A DNA stretch of 64,000 nt from an uncultured Luminiphilus sp. (GTDB lineage Bacteria; Pseudomonadota; Gammaproteobacteria; Pseudomonadales; Halieaceae), in assembly GCA_943789425.1 (NCBI GenBank), contig CALSUB010000001.1:124001-188000 (forward strand), given 5' to 3'. This document shows positions 45,374 to 55,119 of the stretch, one piece after another. Position 1 is the first letter of the stretch. The number at the start of each line of letters is the position of its first letter. The notes under the pieces are model-generated. The model saw only the letters and a program-made list of their open reading frames with translations. It had not been told where the DNA came from and did not search any database. Position numbers and translations under genes: made by a program.

Positions 45374-46207
45374 ATGGCGAGACTGTCTAATCAGCCTTTG
45401 AGAGCGGGGCAACGCATCGCAGCTCGTATCGAATATCACGGTGGTCACTATCATGGTTGGCAAGCGCAGCCGCATCTCGCCGTGCCAACCGTGCAAGAGG
45501 CACTAGAGGCGGCCCTACAAAAAATCGCGGGCGTGCCCCTGAGGACTGTCTGTGCCGGCCGTACCGACACGGGAGTGCACGCATTTGGCCAAGTAATCCA
45601 CTTTGATGACCCCGTCGGGCGGAGCCCTAAGGCTTGGGTAATGGGGACGAACCGCCACCTACCCGCTGATATTAGGGTTCACTGGGCAGTGCCGGTTGCC
45701 ACTGATTTTCACGCTCGGTTTAGCGCCACGGCTCGTCGCTATCGTTACATCATTCTCAATGCGGACCAGCGTCCTGCGTTGCTAGATGGTTTAGTGACTT
45801 GGGAGCGGAGGGCGCTCGACGTGCCCGCCATGAACGAGGCGGCGCAGTGTCTGCTGGGAGAGCAGGACTTTAGCGCTTTCAGAGCTGCACATTGTCAGGC
45901 GAGTACGCCGATGAGATGCATCACTGACTGCTCCGTCGAGGCCCGGCAGCAACGCGTTGTCATTGACGTGACCGCTAATGCTTTCCTCTATCATATGGTG
46001 AGAAATATTGCGGGTTCCCTCATTGCGGTGGGTATTGGCGCACAATCAGTCGATGACTTCCGGTCAGTGTTAATTGGTCGAGATCGAGCAGCCGCTGGCG
46101 ATACTGCCCCCGCGGACGGGTTGTACTTGGTGCAGGTGCGTTATGCGGAGGCGTTTGAGTTACCGCGCACTCCGGAAGGGCCGACTCTGCTAGAGGGTAC
46201 GCTCTAG
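45374..46207 (+). CDS. truA: tRNA pseudouridine(38-40) synthase
   Basis: TruA forms pseudouridine at positions 38-40 of the anticodon arm. The catalytic aspartate D65 lies in CAGRTDTGVHAFGQV. Also present are FHARFSATARRYRY and the closing NAFLYHMVRNIAGSLIAVG. ATG 45374 follows the fimV stop by one base; an upstream in-frame start inside fimV is rejected. Length 277. Confidence 0.94.
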   Translation: MARLSNQPLRAGQRIAARIEYHGGHYHGWQAQPHLAVPTVQEALEAALQKIAGVPLRTVCAGRTDTGVHAFGQVIHFDDPVGRSPKAWVMGTNRHLPADIRVHWAVPVATDFHARFSATARRYRYIILNADQRPALLDGLVTWERRALDVPAMNEAAQCLLGEQDFSAFRAAHCQASTPMRCITDCSVEARQQRVVIDVTANAFLYHMVRNIAGSLIAVGIGAQSVDDFRSVLIGRDRAAAGDTAPADGLYLVQVRYAEAFELPRTPEGPTLLEGTL

Positions 46208-46237
46208 GGTCGAGCAACGCGGTAGGGGAGTGGACTC

Positions 46238-46246
46238 TGTTAAACT
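46238..46246 (+). promoter_or_regulatory. possible extended -10 element upstream of trpF
   Basis: TGTTAAACT fits an extended -10 (TGn-TAAACT), 28 bases upstream of the trpF GTG. No clear trp operator or leader peptide is visible in this 66-base gap. Confidence 0.4.
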
Positions 46247-46273
46247 GCAACCCTTTTCAATGAGGCTCGGATT

Positions 46274-46903
46274 GTGCGCATTAAAATATGCGGTATTACC
46301 CGTCGTGATGATGCAGAACGCGCCTTGGCGATAGGGGCGGACGCGATTGGTTGTGTCTTCTATCCCGGTAGCCCGCGCGCGGTGTCACTTGACGTAGCCG
46401 CAGACATCAGCCGAGGCGTATCTGGCTTAGGTATGATGGTGGGGCTGTTTGTTAATCAGTCGGCCGAGGACGTCCAGTCGGTACTGGATCGGGTGCCCTT
46501 ACACACCTTGCAATTCCATGGCGCGGAGAGTGAAGCGTTTTGCCGACAATTTAACCGGCCTTACATTAAGGCGATACCGATGTCGGGTGACATCAATCTG
46601 GCTGACGAGCACCTCGCTTATGCCAGTGCCACTGCATTATTGTTGGACAGCGTCCACGCGGGACAATTTGGCGGCAGCGGTCAGTGTTTCGATTGGCGTT
46701 GGGTGGAGCCCGGTTTGAGCCGGCGCATGATACTGGCAGGTGGGCTCTCGAGCACGAACGTTGGAGCTGCGATAGCCCAAGTGCAGCCCGCTGCAGTGGA
46801 TGTGAGTAGCGGTGTCGAAAAAGAAGTGGGTATAAAGGATGAGGCAAAGATGAAGGCATTCATAGAGGCAGCGCGCTCAGCTGCGCTGGACATAGCATTA
46901 TGA
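46274..46903 (+). CDS. trpF: phosphoribosylanthranilate isomerase
   Basis: TrpF catalyses the Amadori rearrangement in tryptophan synthesis. The TIM-barrel motifs are [18 protein letters not shown] (catalytic Cys), [38 protein letters not shown] (catalytic Asp), [10 protein letters not shown] and AVDVSSGVE. The start is GTG. It overlaps trpB by 4 bases. Confidence 0.95.
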   Translation: MRIKICGITRRDDAERALAIGADAIGCVFYPGSPRAVSLDVAADISRGVSGLGMMVGLFVNQSAEDVQSVLDRVPLHTLQFHGAESEAFCRQFNRPYIKAIPMSGDINLADEHLAYASATALLLDSVHAGQFGGSGQCFDWRWVEPGLSRRMILAGGLSSTNVGAAIAQVQPAAVDVSSGVEKEVGIKDEAKMKAFIEAARSAALDIAL

Positions 46904-48120
46904 CGATAGATATTACGCCAGAACTTTTCGCGTCGGTTCCCGATGCTCACGGTCGCTTTGGGCCCTTTGGTGGCAAGTTTGTTGCTGAGACATTGATGTC
47001 AGCGTTGTCAGACTTAGAGGCGCTTTACGCCCGCTTGAAAGATGATGCGGCCTTTCAGCGTGAGTTTGATGCGGACTTGGCGCATTACGTGGGCCGGCCG
47101 TCACCGTTATATGAGGCCTCCAGATTATCTGATGCGATTGGAGGTGGCCGCATTTATCTCAAACGCGAAGACCTCAATCACACGGGCGCACACAAGGTGA
47201 ACAACACCATAGGGCAGGCGCTGCTGGCTAAGCATATGGGAAAGCGGCGCGTCATTGCAGAAACCGGAGCGGGTCAGCATGGGGTGGCGACGGCAACGGT
47301 AGCGGCACGGTTGGGTCTGGAGTGCCACGTTTTCATGGGCGAGGAGGATATCCGCCGTCAGTCGCTCAACGTCTACCGCATGAAGTTACTGGGTGCAGAG
47401 GTGGTTCCCGTCACCTCCGGCTCGCGGACACTCAAAGATGCGATGAACGAGGCGTTGAGGGATTGGGTGACCAACGTTGACGATACTTTTTATATTATTG
47501 GCACGGTCGCTGGCCCACACCCCTATCCAATGCTGGTGAGAGATTTTCAAAGCGTGATTGGCAGAGAAGCGCGGGTGCAGTCGTTGGCGCAAGCGGGCAA
47601 GTTGCCCGCAGGCTTGGTGGCTTGTGTGGGCGGCGGGTCTAACGCTATCGGTTTGTTTCATCCGTTTTTGCAAGATGCCGAAGTCGCGATGTACGGGGTC
47701 GAGGCTGGTGGTAAAGGTCTCGAAACGGGCGCTCACGCCGCACCGCTATCGATGGGCTCTCCGGGCGTGTTGCATGGCAATCGCACCTATCTCATGCAGG
47801 ACGACGATGGGCAGATTCTGGATACACACTCCGTGTCCGCGGGTTTGGATTATCCCGGGGTAGGACCTGAGCATGCCTGGTTGAAGGACATCGGGCGCGT
47901 CAATTACGTGGCGGCCAATGATGACGAAGCGCTCGCTGCCTTTCATCGATTGACTCGAGTGGAAGGCATCATGCCCGCGTTGGAGACTGCGCATGCGATG
48001 GCTTACGCAGAACGACTGGCGGCGGACATGTCGCCAGACGAGCACATTATTGTGAACTTATCCGGCCGCGGTGATAAAGACATACTGACCGTGGCGGCGA
48101 TTGAAGGTATTGAGGTATAG
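46900..48120 (+). CDS. trpB: tryptophan synthase beta chain
   Basis: TrpB condenses indole and serine to tryptophan using PLP. Motifs: [19 protein letters not shown], the PLP lysine in [35 protein letters not shown], and [15 protein letters not shown] for phosphate binding. The length (406) is normal. It lies between trpF and trpA in a trpFBA group inserted ahead of accD. Confidence 0.97.
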   Translation: MTIDITPELFASVPDAHGRFGPFGGKFVAETLMSALSDLEALYARLKDDAAFQREFDADLAHYVGRPSPLYEASRLSDAIGGGRIYLKREDLNHTGAHKVNNTIGQALLAKHMGKRRVIAETGAGQHGVATATVAARLGLECHVFMGEEDIRRQSLNVYRMKLLGAEVVPVTSGSRTLKDAMNEALRDWVTNVDDTFYIIGTVAGPHPYPMLVRDFQSVIGREARVQSLAQAGKLPAGLVACVGGGSNAIGLFHPFLQDAEVAMYGVEAGGKGLETGAHAAPLSMGSPGVLHGNRTYLMQDDDGQILDTHSVSAGLDYPGVGPEHAWLKDIGRVNYVAANDDEALAAFHRLTRVEGIMPALETAHAMAYAERLAADMSPDEHIIVNLSGRGDKDILTVAAIEGIEV

Positions 48121-48126
48121 CTCGAA

Positions 48127-48954
48127 ATGAGTCGTTTAAATGCAACGTTTGCGCGTTTGCGCAGCGAGGGTCGTCAGGGATTGGTGTCCTATGTCGTCGC
48201 CGGTGATCCCAGCCCGAGCGGCACCGTTGAGCTGCTTCATCAGTTAGTGGTGGCTGGGGCCGATGTGCTTGAGGTGGGTGTCCCGTTTTCTGACCCGATG
48301 GCTGAGGGTGCGGTCATTCAGAAAGGGCACGAACGCGCTTTGGCGAATGGCATGTCATTGCAGGGTGTTTTGGATATTGTCGCCGCGTTTCGACAAGCGG
48401 ATCAACATACGCCCATTATCATGATGGGATATGCGAATCCGATTGAACGTTTTGGTTATGAGGCGTTTGCGGCCGCCGGTGCCGAGGCAGGTGTCGATGG
48501 CCTCATCACGGTTGACCTGCCACCAGAGGAAGTTGACGCGATAGACGCGGCCCTCAAGGCAGTCGAGTTGGATAATATATTCCTCATCTCACCGACCACG
48601 CCGGCGTCGCGCATCCAGACGATCGTGGAGCGCGCGCGCGGGTTCATCTATTGTGTTGCAGTAAAAGGTGTTACTGGCTCAGGGCAGCTTGATGCGGCGG
48701 AGGTGGCGCGAAATGTGGCGCTTATCCGGAGCAAGACGGCGCTTCCTGTCGCCGTCGGATTCGGTATAAAAGATGCTGATAGTGCGCGCGCCGTGGCCGC
48801 TGTGGCCGACGCGGTGGTGGTGGGTAGCGCCCTGATTGATGCGATGGTGAGGATCGCTGAACAGGAGCCGATGGCATCAGAGGATCAGCGTCATGCCGCT
48901 GCTGCCGCGCTATTGAAGAGTATTCGAGAGGGTATGGACTCTTCACCTTCCTAG
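48127..48954 (+). CDS. trpA: tryptophan synthase alpha chain
   Basis: TrpA releases indole from indole-3-glycerol phosphate and passes it to TrpB. Motifs: [31 protein letters not shown] with the catalytic Glu and Asp residues, [28 protein letters not shown] and [15 protein letters not shown]. Length 275. It starts 7 bases after trpB. Confidence 0.96.
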   Translation: MSRLNATFARLRSEGRQGLVSYVVAGDPSPSGTVELLHQLVVAGADVLEVGVPFSDPMAEGAVIQKGHERALANGMSLQGVLDIVAAFRQADQHTPIIMMGYANPIERFGYEAFAAAGAEAGVDGLITVDLPPEEVDAIDAALKAVELDNIFLISPTTPASRIQTIVERARGFIYCVAVKGVTGSGQLDAAEVARNVALIRSKTALPVAVGFGIKDADSARAVAAVADAVVVGSALIDAMVRIAEQEPMASEDQRHAAAAALLKSIREGMDSSPS

Positions 48955-49003
48955 AAACGCCTCTCACTCGTATACTGCGCGTGAGAATGTGGTGGAGAAC
49001 CCC

Positions 49004-49918
49004 ATGAGTTGGATTGACAAGATCCTGCCCTCCGGCGTCAAAAAAGATGAGAGTCCGTCTCGGACCAGTGTCCCTGAGGGGTTGTGGAAGAAGTGCGTTA
49101 AATGTGAAGCCGTGCTGTACAAGGCGGATCTCGAGCGCAACGCTGAGGTCTGTCCCAAGTGCGATCATCACATGCGCATTGGCGCGCGCAGGCGACTTGA
49201 ACTGTGTTTGGATCGAGACCCGACTGAGCTGTTCTCGGATCTTGAACCGGTCGATCATCTGAAATTTAAAGACAAACGCAAGTATCGGGACCGCTTATCT
49301 GCCGCTCAGCGGAGCACGGGCGAAAAGGATGCACTGATTGCAATGCGCGGCAGCATTCACGGCGTCAACTTGGTCGCGGTGGCGTTCGAGTTTGATTTTC
49401 ATGGCGGTTCTATGGGTTATGCGGTGGGGGAAAAATTCACCCGCGCCGCGACAGTGGCGCTGGAGGCGAATATCCCGCTGATCTGTTTTTCGGCGTCTGG
49501 TGGCGCGCGCATGCAGGAGGCACTCATCTCGCTGATGCAGATGGCAAAAACATCCGCCGTCATTGAGCGCTTGAAGACGCAGGGTACGCCCTATATCTCG
49601 GTGTTAACCGATCCCATTTATGGCGGTGTTTCGGCTTCATTGGCACTGCTGGGTGACATCAATATTGCTGAGCCTGATGCACGGGCAGGTTTTGCCGGCC
49701 CGAATATCATCGAGCAGACGATCCGACAAAAGTTACCCAAGGGGTTCCAGCGTAGCGAGTTCCTGCTGGAGCACGGCGCCATCGATATGATTGTGCATCG
49801 TAATGAGATGCGAGACACGTTGTCGCGAGTGTTGGCAAAGCTGACCAATTACGTGGCGCCCGGAGGCGTGGCGCCAGTATTGGAGGGCGAATTAATCGAG
49901 CGCGGGGGCAGTGCATAA
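49004..49918 (+). CDS. accD: acetyl-CoA carboxylase carboxyltransferase subunit beta
   Basis: AccD, with AccA, transfers the carboxyl group from biotin to acetyl-CoA, the first step of fatty acid synthesis. A zinc ribbon is formed by C31, C34, C50 and C53 ([10 protein letters not shown]...EVCPKCDHH). The crotonase-like core has [33 protein letters not shown] and [19 protein letters not shown] 49004 ([11 protein letters not shown]) is the typical family start. A TATACT (48971-48976) upstream may be a -10. It overlaps folC by 8 bases. Confidence 0.96.
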   Translation: MSWIDKILPSGVKKDESPSRTSVPEGLWKKCVKCEAVLYKADLERNAEVCPKCDHHMRIGARRRLELCLDRDPTELFSDLEPVDHLKFKDKRKYRDRLSAAQRSTGEKDALIAMRGSIHGVNLVAVAFEFDFHGGSMGYAVGEKFTRAATVALEANIPLICFSASGGARMQEALISLMQMAKTSAVIERLKTQGTPYISVLTDPIYGGVSASLALLGDINIAEPDARAGFAGPNIIEQTIRQKLPKGFQRSEFLLEHGAIDMIVHRNEMRDTLSRVLAKLTNYVAPGGVAPVLEGELIERGGSA

Positions 49919-51182
49919 AGTACCGGTGCCTCACCTCACATTGAGCGGATGGCTCGAACGCCTAGAGTCACAACACCCTACGGAAATCGATCTTGGCCTT
50001 GACCGTGTTTTGACGGTTGCTGAAGCGCTGGGCGTTCTCCGTGGCGCCCCGAAAACGGTCACGGTTGCGGGAACAAATGGCAAGGGGAGTGTTGTCGCAT
50101 TGCTCACCGCAGGGCTGAAAGCAATGGGCCAAGTTGTCGGTACTTACGCTTCGCCTCATTTACTGCGTTTTAACGAGCGGATCAGTATTGACGAAGGCGA
50201 AGCGGAAGATGCCGAGATTGTGGCAGCTTTTGAGCACATAGAAGCAGCGCGCGGTGACGTCAGTCTGACCTACTTTGAATCAACGACGCTGGCCGCGCTG
50301 TGGTTATTTCGTCAGCGCAAGGTTGACGTTCAGGTGCTAGAGGTCGGTTTAGGGGGCCGTTTGGATGCGGTCAATATTCTAGACGCCGATGTCAGTGTCA
50401 TTACCAGCATTGGTTTGGATCATGTCGATTGGCTGGGTCCGGATCGCGCCTCCATCAGCCGTGAAAAAGCCGGAATTGCTCGACAAAACCGCCCGTGTAT
50501 CGTTGCGGAGAGCGACCCTCCTGATGCGTTATTGGCTGCCCTAAATGATCGAGGAGCCGATATATTGCTCATCGATAGAGACTGGCATATCGCCGATAGG
50601 CGGTTGCAAACCGTCGGCGGACGAAACGCGCCTTTGCCCGCCGCGAGCGGGTTGTTGCCGAGTAATATCGGGGCAGCAATTCAGGCCTTAGAAGTTTCTG
50701 AATGTGGGGATCTCAGTGAGGCGGTGCTGGCGCAAATGGGGCGCGTTGAATTGCTTGGTCGGCTCAGTCAAAGAATGATTAATGGGGTCGAGTATGTTTT
50801 CGACGTGGCGCACAACACTGAGTCAGTCAACGCACTGGTGCGTCATTTAGCCGAAACTGCTGGCTTGGGTGCCACGCGGGCGGTATTTGCTGTCATGGGC
50901 GACAAGCCTATTCATGATATGATTTCGGCTTGTGATGGTGTGTTCGATGAGTGGAACGTCGTTGATCTGCCGCAAGTCCCTCGGGCTCAGTCTGCGGCGG
51001 AGTTAGTCACTGTTATCGGCCAAAACCGAATAGGCGACATAGGCCCTTTTGAGCACGTTTGGGATGCAGTGAAAGGGCGCAGTTCAATCGGGGATCGTGT
51101 CGTGATCTTTGGAACTTTTGTGCTGGTGGGCGACGCTTTTTCGATCATAAACAGTTCAACCGAGGCGGGGGAGCGAGCTTAG
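49911..51182 (+). CDS. folC: bifunctional dihydrofolate/folylpolyglutamate synthase
   Basis: FolC adds glutamate to dihydropteroate and to folates. Motifs: [20 protein letters not shown] (P-loop), [50 protein letters not shown] and the [13 protein letters not shown] of the C-terminal Mur-ligase-like domain. The start is GTG within the accD 3' end. Length 423. Confidence 0.94.
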   Translation: MHKVPVPHLTLSGWLERLESQHPTEIDLGLDRVLTVAEALGVLRGAPKTVTVAGTNGKGSVVALLTAGLKAMGQVVGTYASPHLLRFNERISIDEGEAEDAEIVAAFEHIEAARGDVSLTYFESTTLAALWLFRQRKVDVQVLEVGLGGRLDAVNILDADVSVITSIGLDHVDWLGPDRASISREKAGIARQNRPCIVAESDPPDALLAALNDRGADILLIDRDWHIADRRLQTVGGRNAPLPAASGLLPSNIGAAIQALEVSECGDLSEAVLAQMGRVELLGRLSQRMINGVEYVFDVAHNTESVNALVRHLAETAGLGATRAVFAVMGDKPIHDMISACDGVFDEWNVVDLPQVPRAQSAAELVTVIGQNRIGDIGPFEHVWDAVKGRSSIGDRVVIFGTFVLVGDAFSIINSSTEAGERA

Positions 51183-51791
51183 TTGGATTCGGTATTGAGA
51201 CAACGCCTCGTGGGAACGCTCGTCCTCATTGCGCTGGGTATCGTATTTTGGCCGCTGATCGTCACCGCGCCCGATGTGCGCGATCCCATTGTACTTGCGC
51301 CGATACCTGAGGCACCGCTTGTCGACCGGACACCCATCAGCACTCCAAAGAGTTATCAGGCTGACGTAGAGGCGCAATTACCGAACGCGCCAACCGTGCC
51401 CGAGGCGGAGCAAGTGGCTGCTGATGACAATACCTTCATCGACGACAGCGCGAGCATTCAGTTTGATGTACCGCCTGCTGCTGAGGCAGTCGCAGCGGCA
51501 TCGAGTGAGGCCAAGGCACACGATACGGGCTTAATTGACGACGAGGGCTTGGCACAATTCTGGGTCTTGCAAGTGGCAACGCTGGCGAGTAAAGCGCGGG
51601 CTACCGAGGTGGTGTCGAATTTAAAAGACCAAGGTTACAAGGCGTTTTATCGACCCTTTAAGCGAGGCGACGAGACGTTATTTCGAGTGCAGATTGGCCC
51701 TAATGCGGAGCAGGAGCGATTGCAGCGTTTCAGGCCGCAAATCGATAAAGCGCTTGGCGTTGAGTCGGAGATCTTAAGGTACACCCAATAA
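51183..51791 (+). CDS. dedD: SPOR-domain protein DedD
   Basis: This divisome-associated inner-membrane protein has 202 residues: a short cytoplasmic N-terminus, one membrane helix (LVGTLVLIALGIVFWPLIV), a low-complexity acidic/proline linker and a C-terminal SPOR domain (FWVLQVATLASKARATEVVSNL to FRVQIGPNAEQERLQ) that binds denuded septal glycan. The start is a TTG directly after the folC stop with GGGGGAG upstream. The folC-dedD-cvpA-purF order is standard. Confidence 0.88.
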   Translation: MDSVLRQRLVGTLVLIALGIVFWPLIVTAPDVRDPIVLAPIPEAPLVDRTPISTPKSYQADVEAQLPNAPTVPEAEQVAADDNTFIDDSASIQFDVPPAAEAVAAASSEAKAHDTGLIDDEGLAQFWVLQVATLASKARATEVVSNLKDQGYKAFYRPFKRGDETLFRVQIGPNAEQERLQRFRPQIDKALGVESEILRYTQ

Positions 51792-51792
51792 C

Positions 51793-52362
51793 ATGCTTGA
51801 CGAGATTGAGAGCGTAGTGGCGGCGATGGGTGATTTCAATTTGTATGATTGGTTTATTGTCGTCGTTTGGGCGATTTCTCTCGGATATGGACTGGTCCGC
51901 GGGTTTGCGCGAGAAGCGCTATCGATTCTCGGCTGGTTCAGCGCCTTCTTGGCCGCCAATGTGCTGGTTGAAGCGGTCGCCAATCTGATGAGCGGCCTTA
52001 TCGATGACCCCACGACGCGCTTTTTATTGGCTTGGATTCTGATTTTTATTGCCGTCTTGTTGATGTTTGGTGTCATCGCGGCCTTTTTGTCCAAGCAGAT
52101 GAGGCAGCCGGGATTTCACCTCGGCAACCGATTGCTCGGTGGACTGTTTGGCTGGCTGCGCGGCGTGATCATTGTCGCGGCGATCAGCGTCTTGCTCCGC
52201 GGCGCGCTGCCAGATACGGATGAAGATCTGCTTGATTCGGCGGTGCTGATGCCACCGGTCAACTGGGTGGCTGAATGGGTTGGTGCGAACTTTGATCAGG
52301 TGATAGAGGCGCAACCCGCCGAGACAGTAAAAGAGACAATTGAATCAACCGAAATGCTCTAG
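51793..52362 (+). CDS. cvpA: CvpA family membrane protein
   Basis: This inner-membrane protein has about four helices: WFIVVVWAISLGYGLVRGFAREALSILGWFSAFLA, then a helix pair around FLLAWILIFIAVLLMFGVIAAFL, and GNRLLGGLFGWLRGVIIVAAI, the conserved CvpA glycine-rich segment. It was originally linked to colicin V production and envelope homeostasis. It is followed by purF after 15 bases, the canonical cvpA-purF unit. Confidence 0.92.
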   Translation: MLDEIESVVAAMGDFNLYDWFIVVVWAISLGYGLVRGFAREALSILGWFSAFLAANVLVEAVANLMSGLIDDPTTRFLLAWILIFIAVLLMFGVIAAFLSKQMRQPGFHLGNRLLGGLFGWLRGVIIVAAISVLLRGALPDTDEDLLDSAVLMPPVNWVAEWVGANFDQVIEAQPAETVKETIESTEML

Positions 52363-52377
52363 GGCTGGGATCGTAAT

Positions 52378-53901
52378 ATGTGTGGATTGGTTGGCATGGT
52401 GGGTGAGCGTGATGTCGCGGCAGATATCTACGATGCGCTGACCATGTTGCAGCACCGGGGGCAAGATGCCGCGGGCATCATGACCTGCTCAGATGGCAAG
52501 CTAATGCAACGCAAAGGGGAAGGACTGGTGCGCGATGTCTTTCGGTCGACTCATATGGCGCAGTTACTTGGTCGATTTGGGATAGGGCATGCGAGGTATC
52601 CCACTCAAGGAAGCTCTGGTGCCGCGCTGGCGCAGCCCTTCTATGTGAATTCCCCTTATGGCATCGCATTGGCGCACAACGGCAATTTGACCAACTCGGC
52701 ATTCCTGAGTGATGAGCTGTTTCAATCTGATTTACGCCACCTCAATACCGACTCTGACTCCGAGGTGTTACTCAATGTGTTTGCTCATGAGTTACACCGT
52801 TTGGGAAAGCTGGTACCCCTACCAGAAGATATTTTTAAGGCGATCAGTACGTTACATAAGCGATGCGAAGGTGGCTACGCTGCCGTTGCGCTGATCGCCG
52901 GCTTTGGATTAGTGGCTTTTCGCGATCCACATGGCATCCGGCCCTTGGTAGTGGGGCAGCGGGTGGCACCATCGGGCGTTGTCGAATACATGGTGGCGTC
53001 GGAGAGTGTGGCGTTAGACGTATCCGGCTATGAGTTGATTGGTGACGTCCTGCCCGGTGAGGCGATTTGTGTTTCTGAGGCGGGTACCCTTTATCGGCAA
53101 CAATGTGCGGAGAACCCAAAGCTCACGCCTTGCATTTTTGAGCACGTGTATTTTGCGCGTCCCGATTCGTTGATGGATAGTATCTCGGTATATAAAACGC
53201 GAATGCGGCAGGGCGCGGCTTTGGCGAAGAAGGTGTTACGCGAGCGCCCGCAACATGGCATTGATGTGGTGATTCCCATTCCTGATACCAGCCGAGTGGC
53301 GGGACAATCACTGGCCTATGAGCTGGGCGTCAAGTTCCGTGAAGGGTTTATGAAAAATCGCTACATTGGACGCACGTTTATTATGCCGGGTCAGAGTGAG
53401 CGGAAGAAGTCGGTGCGGCAAAAGCTCAATCCGGTGCCGCTGGAGTTTCAAGATAAGACCGTGCTTTTGGTAGATGATTCTATTGTCCGGGGTACGACTT
53501 GCGGGCAGATTATTCAGATGGCGCGAGAAGCGGGGGCCAAGCAGGTGTATTTTGCCTCGGCGGCGCCCCCCGTTCGCTTTCCTAATGTTTATGGGATCGA
53601 TATGCCAGCTGCCAATGAGCTCATTGCCCATGGGCGTACGGTTGAGGAAGTCCGGGTAGAAATTGGCGCGGACTGGTTGGTCTATCAGGATCTTGAGGAT
53701 TTATTAGCCTGTTCACGTGAGGGTAATCCAGCTGTTGATGGTTTTGAGTCCTCGGTTTTTGATGGCGAGTATTTGACCGGCAATATCGACGAGCACTATC
53801 TGCAGTCGATACAGGCGGCGCGTGCAGACAGTGCGAAACGGCATAGCGACGCGGTGGGAGTCAGTGATGGCGCAGTGGTGGGCCTGCACAATGATAGCTG
53901 A
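52378..53901 (+). CDS. purF: amidophosphoribosyltransferase
   Basis: PurF makes phosphoribosylamine from PRPP and glutamine, the committed step of purine synthesis. The N-terminal Ntn glutaminase starts MCGLVGMVGE with catalytic C2 exposed after Met removal. HRGQDAAGIMT, ARYPTQGSS and AHNGNLTN follow. The PRPP motif is VLLVDDSIVRGTTCGQIIQMAREAGA. Length 507. Confidence 0.97.
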   Translation: MCGLVGMVGERDVAADIYDALTMLQHRGQDAAGIMTCSDGKLMQRKGEGLVRDVFRSTHMAQLLGRFGIGHARYPTQGSSGAALAQPFYVNSPYGIALAHNGNLTNSAFLSDELFQSDLRHLNTDSDSEVLLNVFAHELHRLGKLVPLPEDIFKAISTLHKRCEGGYAAVALIAGFGLVAFRDPHGIRPLVVGQRVAPSGVVEYMVASESVALDVSGYELIGDVLPGEAICVSEAGTLYRQQCAENPKLTPCIFEHVYFARPDSLMDSISVYKTRMRQGAALAKKVLRERPQHGIDVVIPIPDTSRVAGQSLAYELGVKFREGFMKNRYIGRTFIMPGQSERKKSVRQKLNPVPLEFQDKTVLLVDDSIVRGTTCGQIIQMAREAGAKQVYFASAAPPVRFPNVYGIDMPAANELIAHGRTVEEVRVEIGADWLVYQDLEDLLACSREGNPAVDGFESSVFDGEYLTGNIDEHYLQSIQAARADSAKRHSDAVGVSDGAVVGLHNDS

Positions 53902-53904
53902 GCG

Positions 53905-55110
53905 ATGACGGACGATTCTGGAGACTGGCTGAGCTCATCGGGCGCACGCACTCAGGCGGTGCGCGCGGGCATTCGGCGGACACACGAAGCGGAGCACGGA
54001 GAGCCGATTTTCACCTCGTCGAGCTTTCTTTTCGAGTCAGCCGAAGACGCCGAGGCCAAATTTGCTGGAGAGATCGCAGGCAATGTCTACTCGCGGTATA
54101 CCAACCCCACCGTTCGAGGGTTTGAGGAGCGACTGTGCGCCTTGGAGCGGGGAGAAGTGGCGGCTGCCACGGCTTCGGGTATGTCAGCTATCCTGGCGTT
54201 GTGTATGGCGCATTTGCGTTCGGGCGATCACGTCCTATGCTCGCAGGATGTGTTTGGAGCAACCGTGGGTCTGTTCGGTAACGTCTTGAAAAGATTTGGC
54301 GTCGAGGTCAGTTTTGTTCCCTTAACTCAGATTGATGCGTGGCGCGACGCGGCAACGCCGCGCACGCGCCTGTTGTTTCTGGAGACGCCGTCGAATCCTC
54401 TGAACGCGATCGCAGATCTGCCTGCCTTTGCGCAGTTAAGCCGTGATCTTGATGCGATGCTTGCGGTCGACAACTGTTTTTGTACTCCAGCGTTGCAAAA
54501 CCCATTGGCGTTGGGCGCCGATATCGTGACTCATTCGGCGACCAAGTACTTAGACGGTCAGGGCCGAGTGCTCGGTGGCGCGGTGGTGGGTAGTGAGGCG
54601 ATGATTGGGCCAGTAGTGGCTTTTAACCGCTCCTGTGGACCGACGATGAGTGCCTTCAATGCTTGGATTATGCTGAAGGGCCTTGAGACACTGGATCTCC
54701 GTATGCGCGCTCATTGCCAGAATGCGCAAGGCTTGGCAGAGTGGTTGATGGAGCAGTCAGGCGTTGAGCAGGTGCACTATTGTGGTCTAACGAGTCACCC
54801 GGGTCACGCTCTGGCAACATCGCAGCAGCGAGGATTTGGCGCTGTGATTGCCTTTGAGCTTGCCGGTGGACGTGAGGCAGCTTGGCGCTTTATTAATCAT
54901 ACTCAGCTCATGTCCTTAACGGCGAACCTGGGCGACGCGAAAACGACCATCATTCACCCCGCATCGACCACTCACGGGCGTCTCACCGAGGGCCAAAGAG
55001 CGGCGGCTGGTATCAGCGAAGGTCTGGTTCGTATTGCTGTTGGCCTCGAAGACCTCGAGGACCTGCAAGCCGATTGCCTTAAAGGGTTCTCAGCTGTGCA
55101 GGCCCGCTGA
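53905..55110 (+). CDS. metZ: O-succinylhomoserine sulfhydrylase
   Basis: This PLP enzyme forms homocysteine directly from O-succinylhomoserine and sulfide. It shows TRAVRAG-like early sequence (TQAVRAGIRRTHEAEHGEPIF), SRYTNPTVRGFEERL, ASGMSAIL, LETPSNPL, AVDNCFCTPALQNPL and the PLP lysine K214 in VTHSATKYLDGQGRVLGG. The assignment to MetZ over MetB rests on the purF-metZ synteny known in Pseudomonas plus sequence style. It starts 4 bases after purF. It is convergent with acnB, with no hairpin terminator between them. Confidence 0.92.
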   Translation: MTDDSGDWLSSSGARTQAVRAGIRRTHEAEHGEPIFTSSSFLFESAEDAEAKFAGEIAGNVYSRYTNPTVRGFEERLCALERGEVAAATASGMSAILALCMAHLRSGDHVLCSQDVFGATVGLFGNVLKRFGVEVSFVPLTQIDAWRDAATPRTRLLFLETPSNPLNAIADLPAFAQLSRDLDAMLAVDNCFCTPALQNPLALGADIVTHSATKYLDGQGRVLGGAVVGSEAMIGPVVAFNRSCGPTMSAFNAWIMLKGLETLDLRMRAHCQNAQGLAEWLMEQSGVEQVHYCGLTSHPGHALATSQQRGFGAVIAFELAGGREAAWRFINHTQLMSLTANLGDAKTTIIHPASTTHGRLTEGQRAAAGISEGLVRIAVGLEDLEDLQADCLKGFSAVQAR

Positions 55111-55119
55111 GCGTTCCCG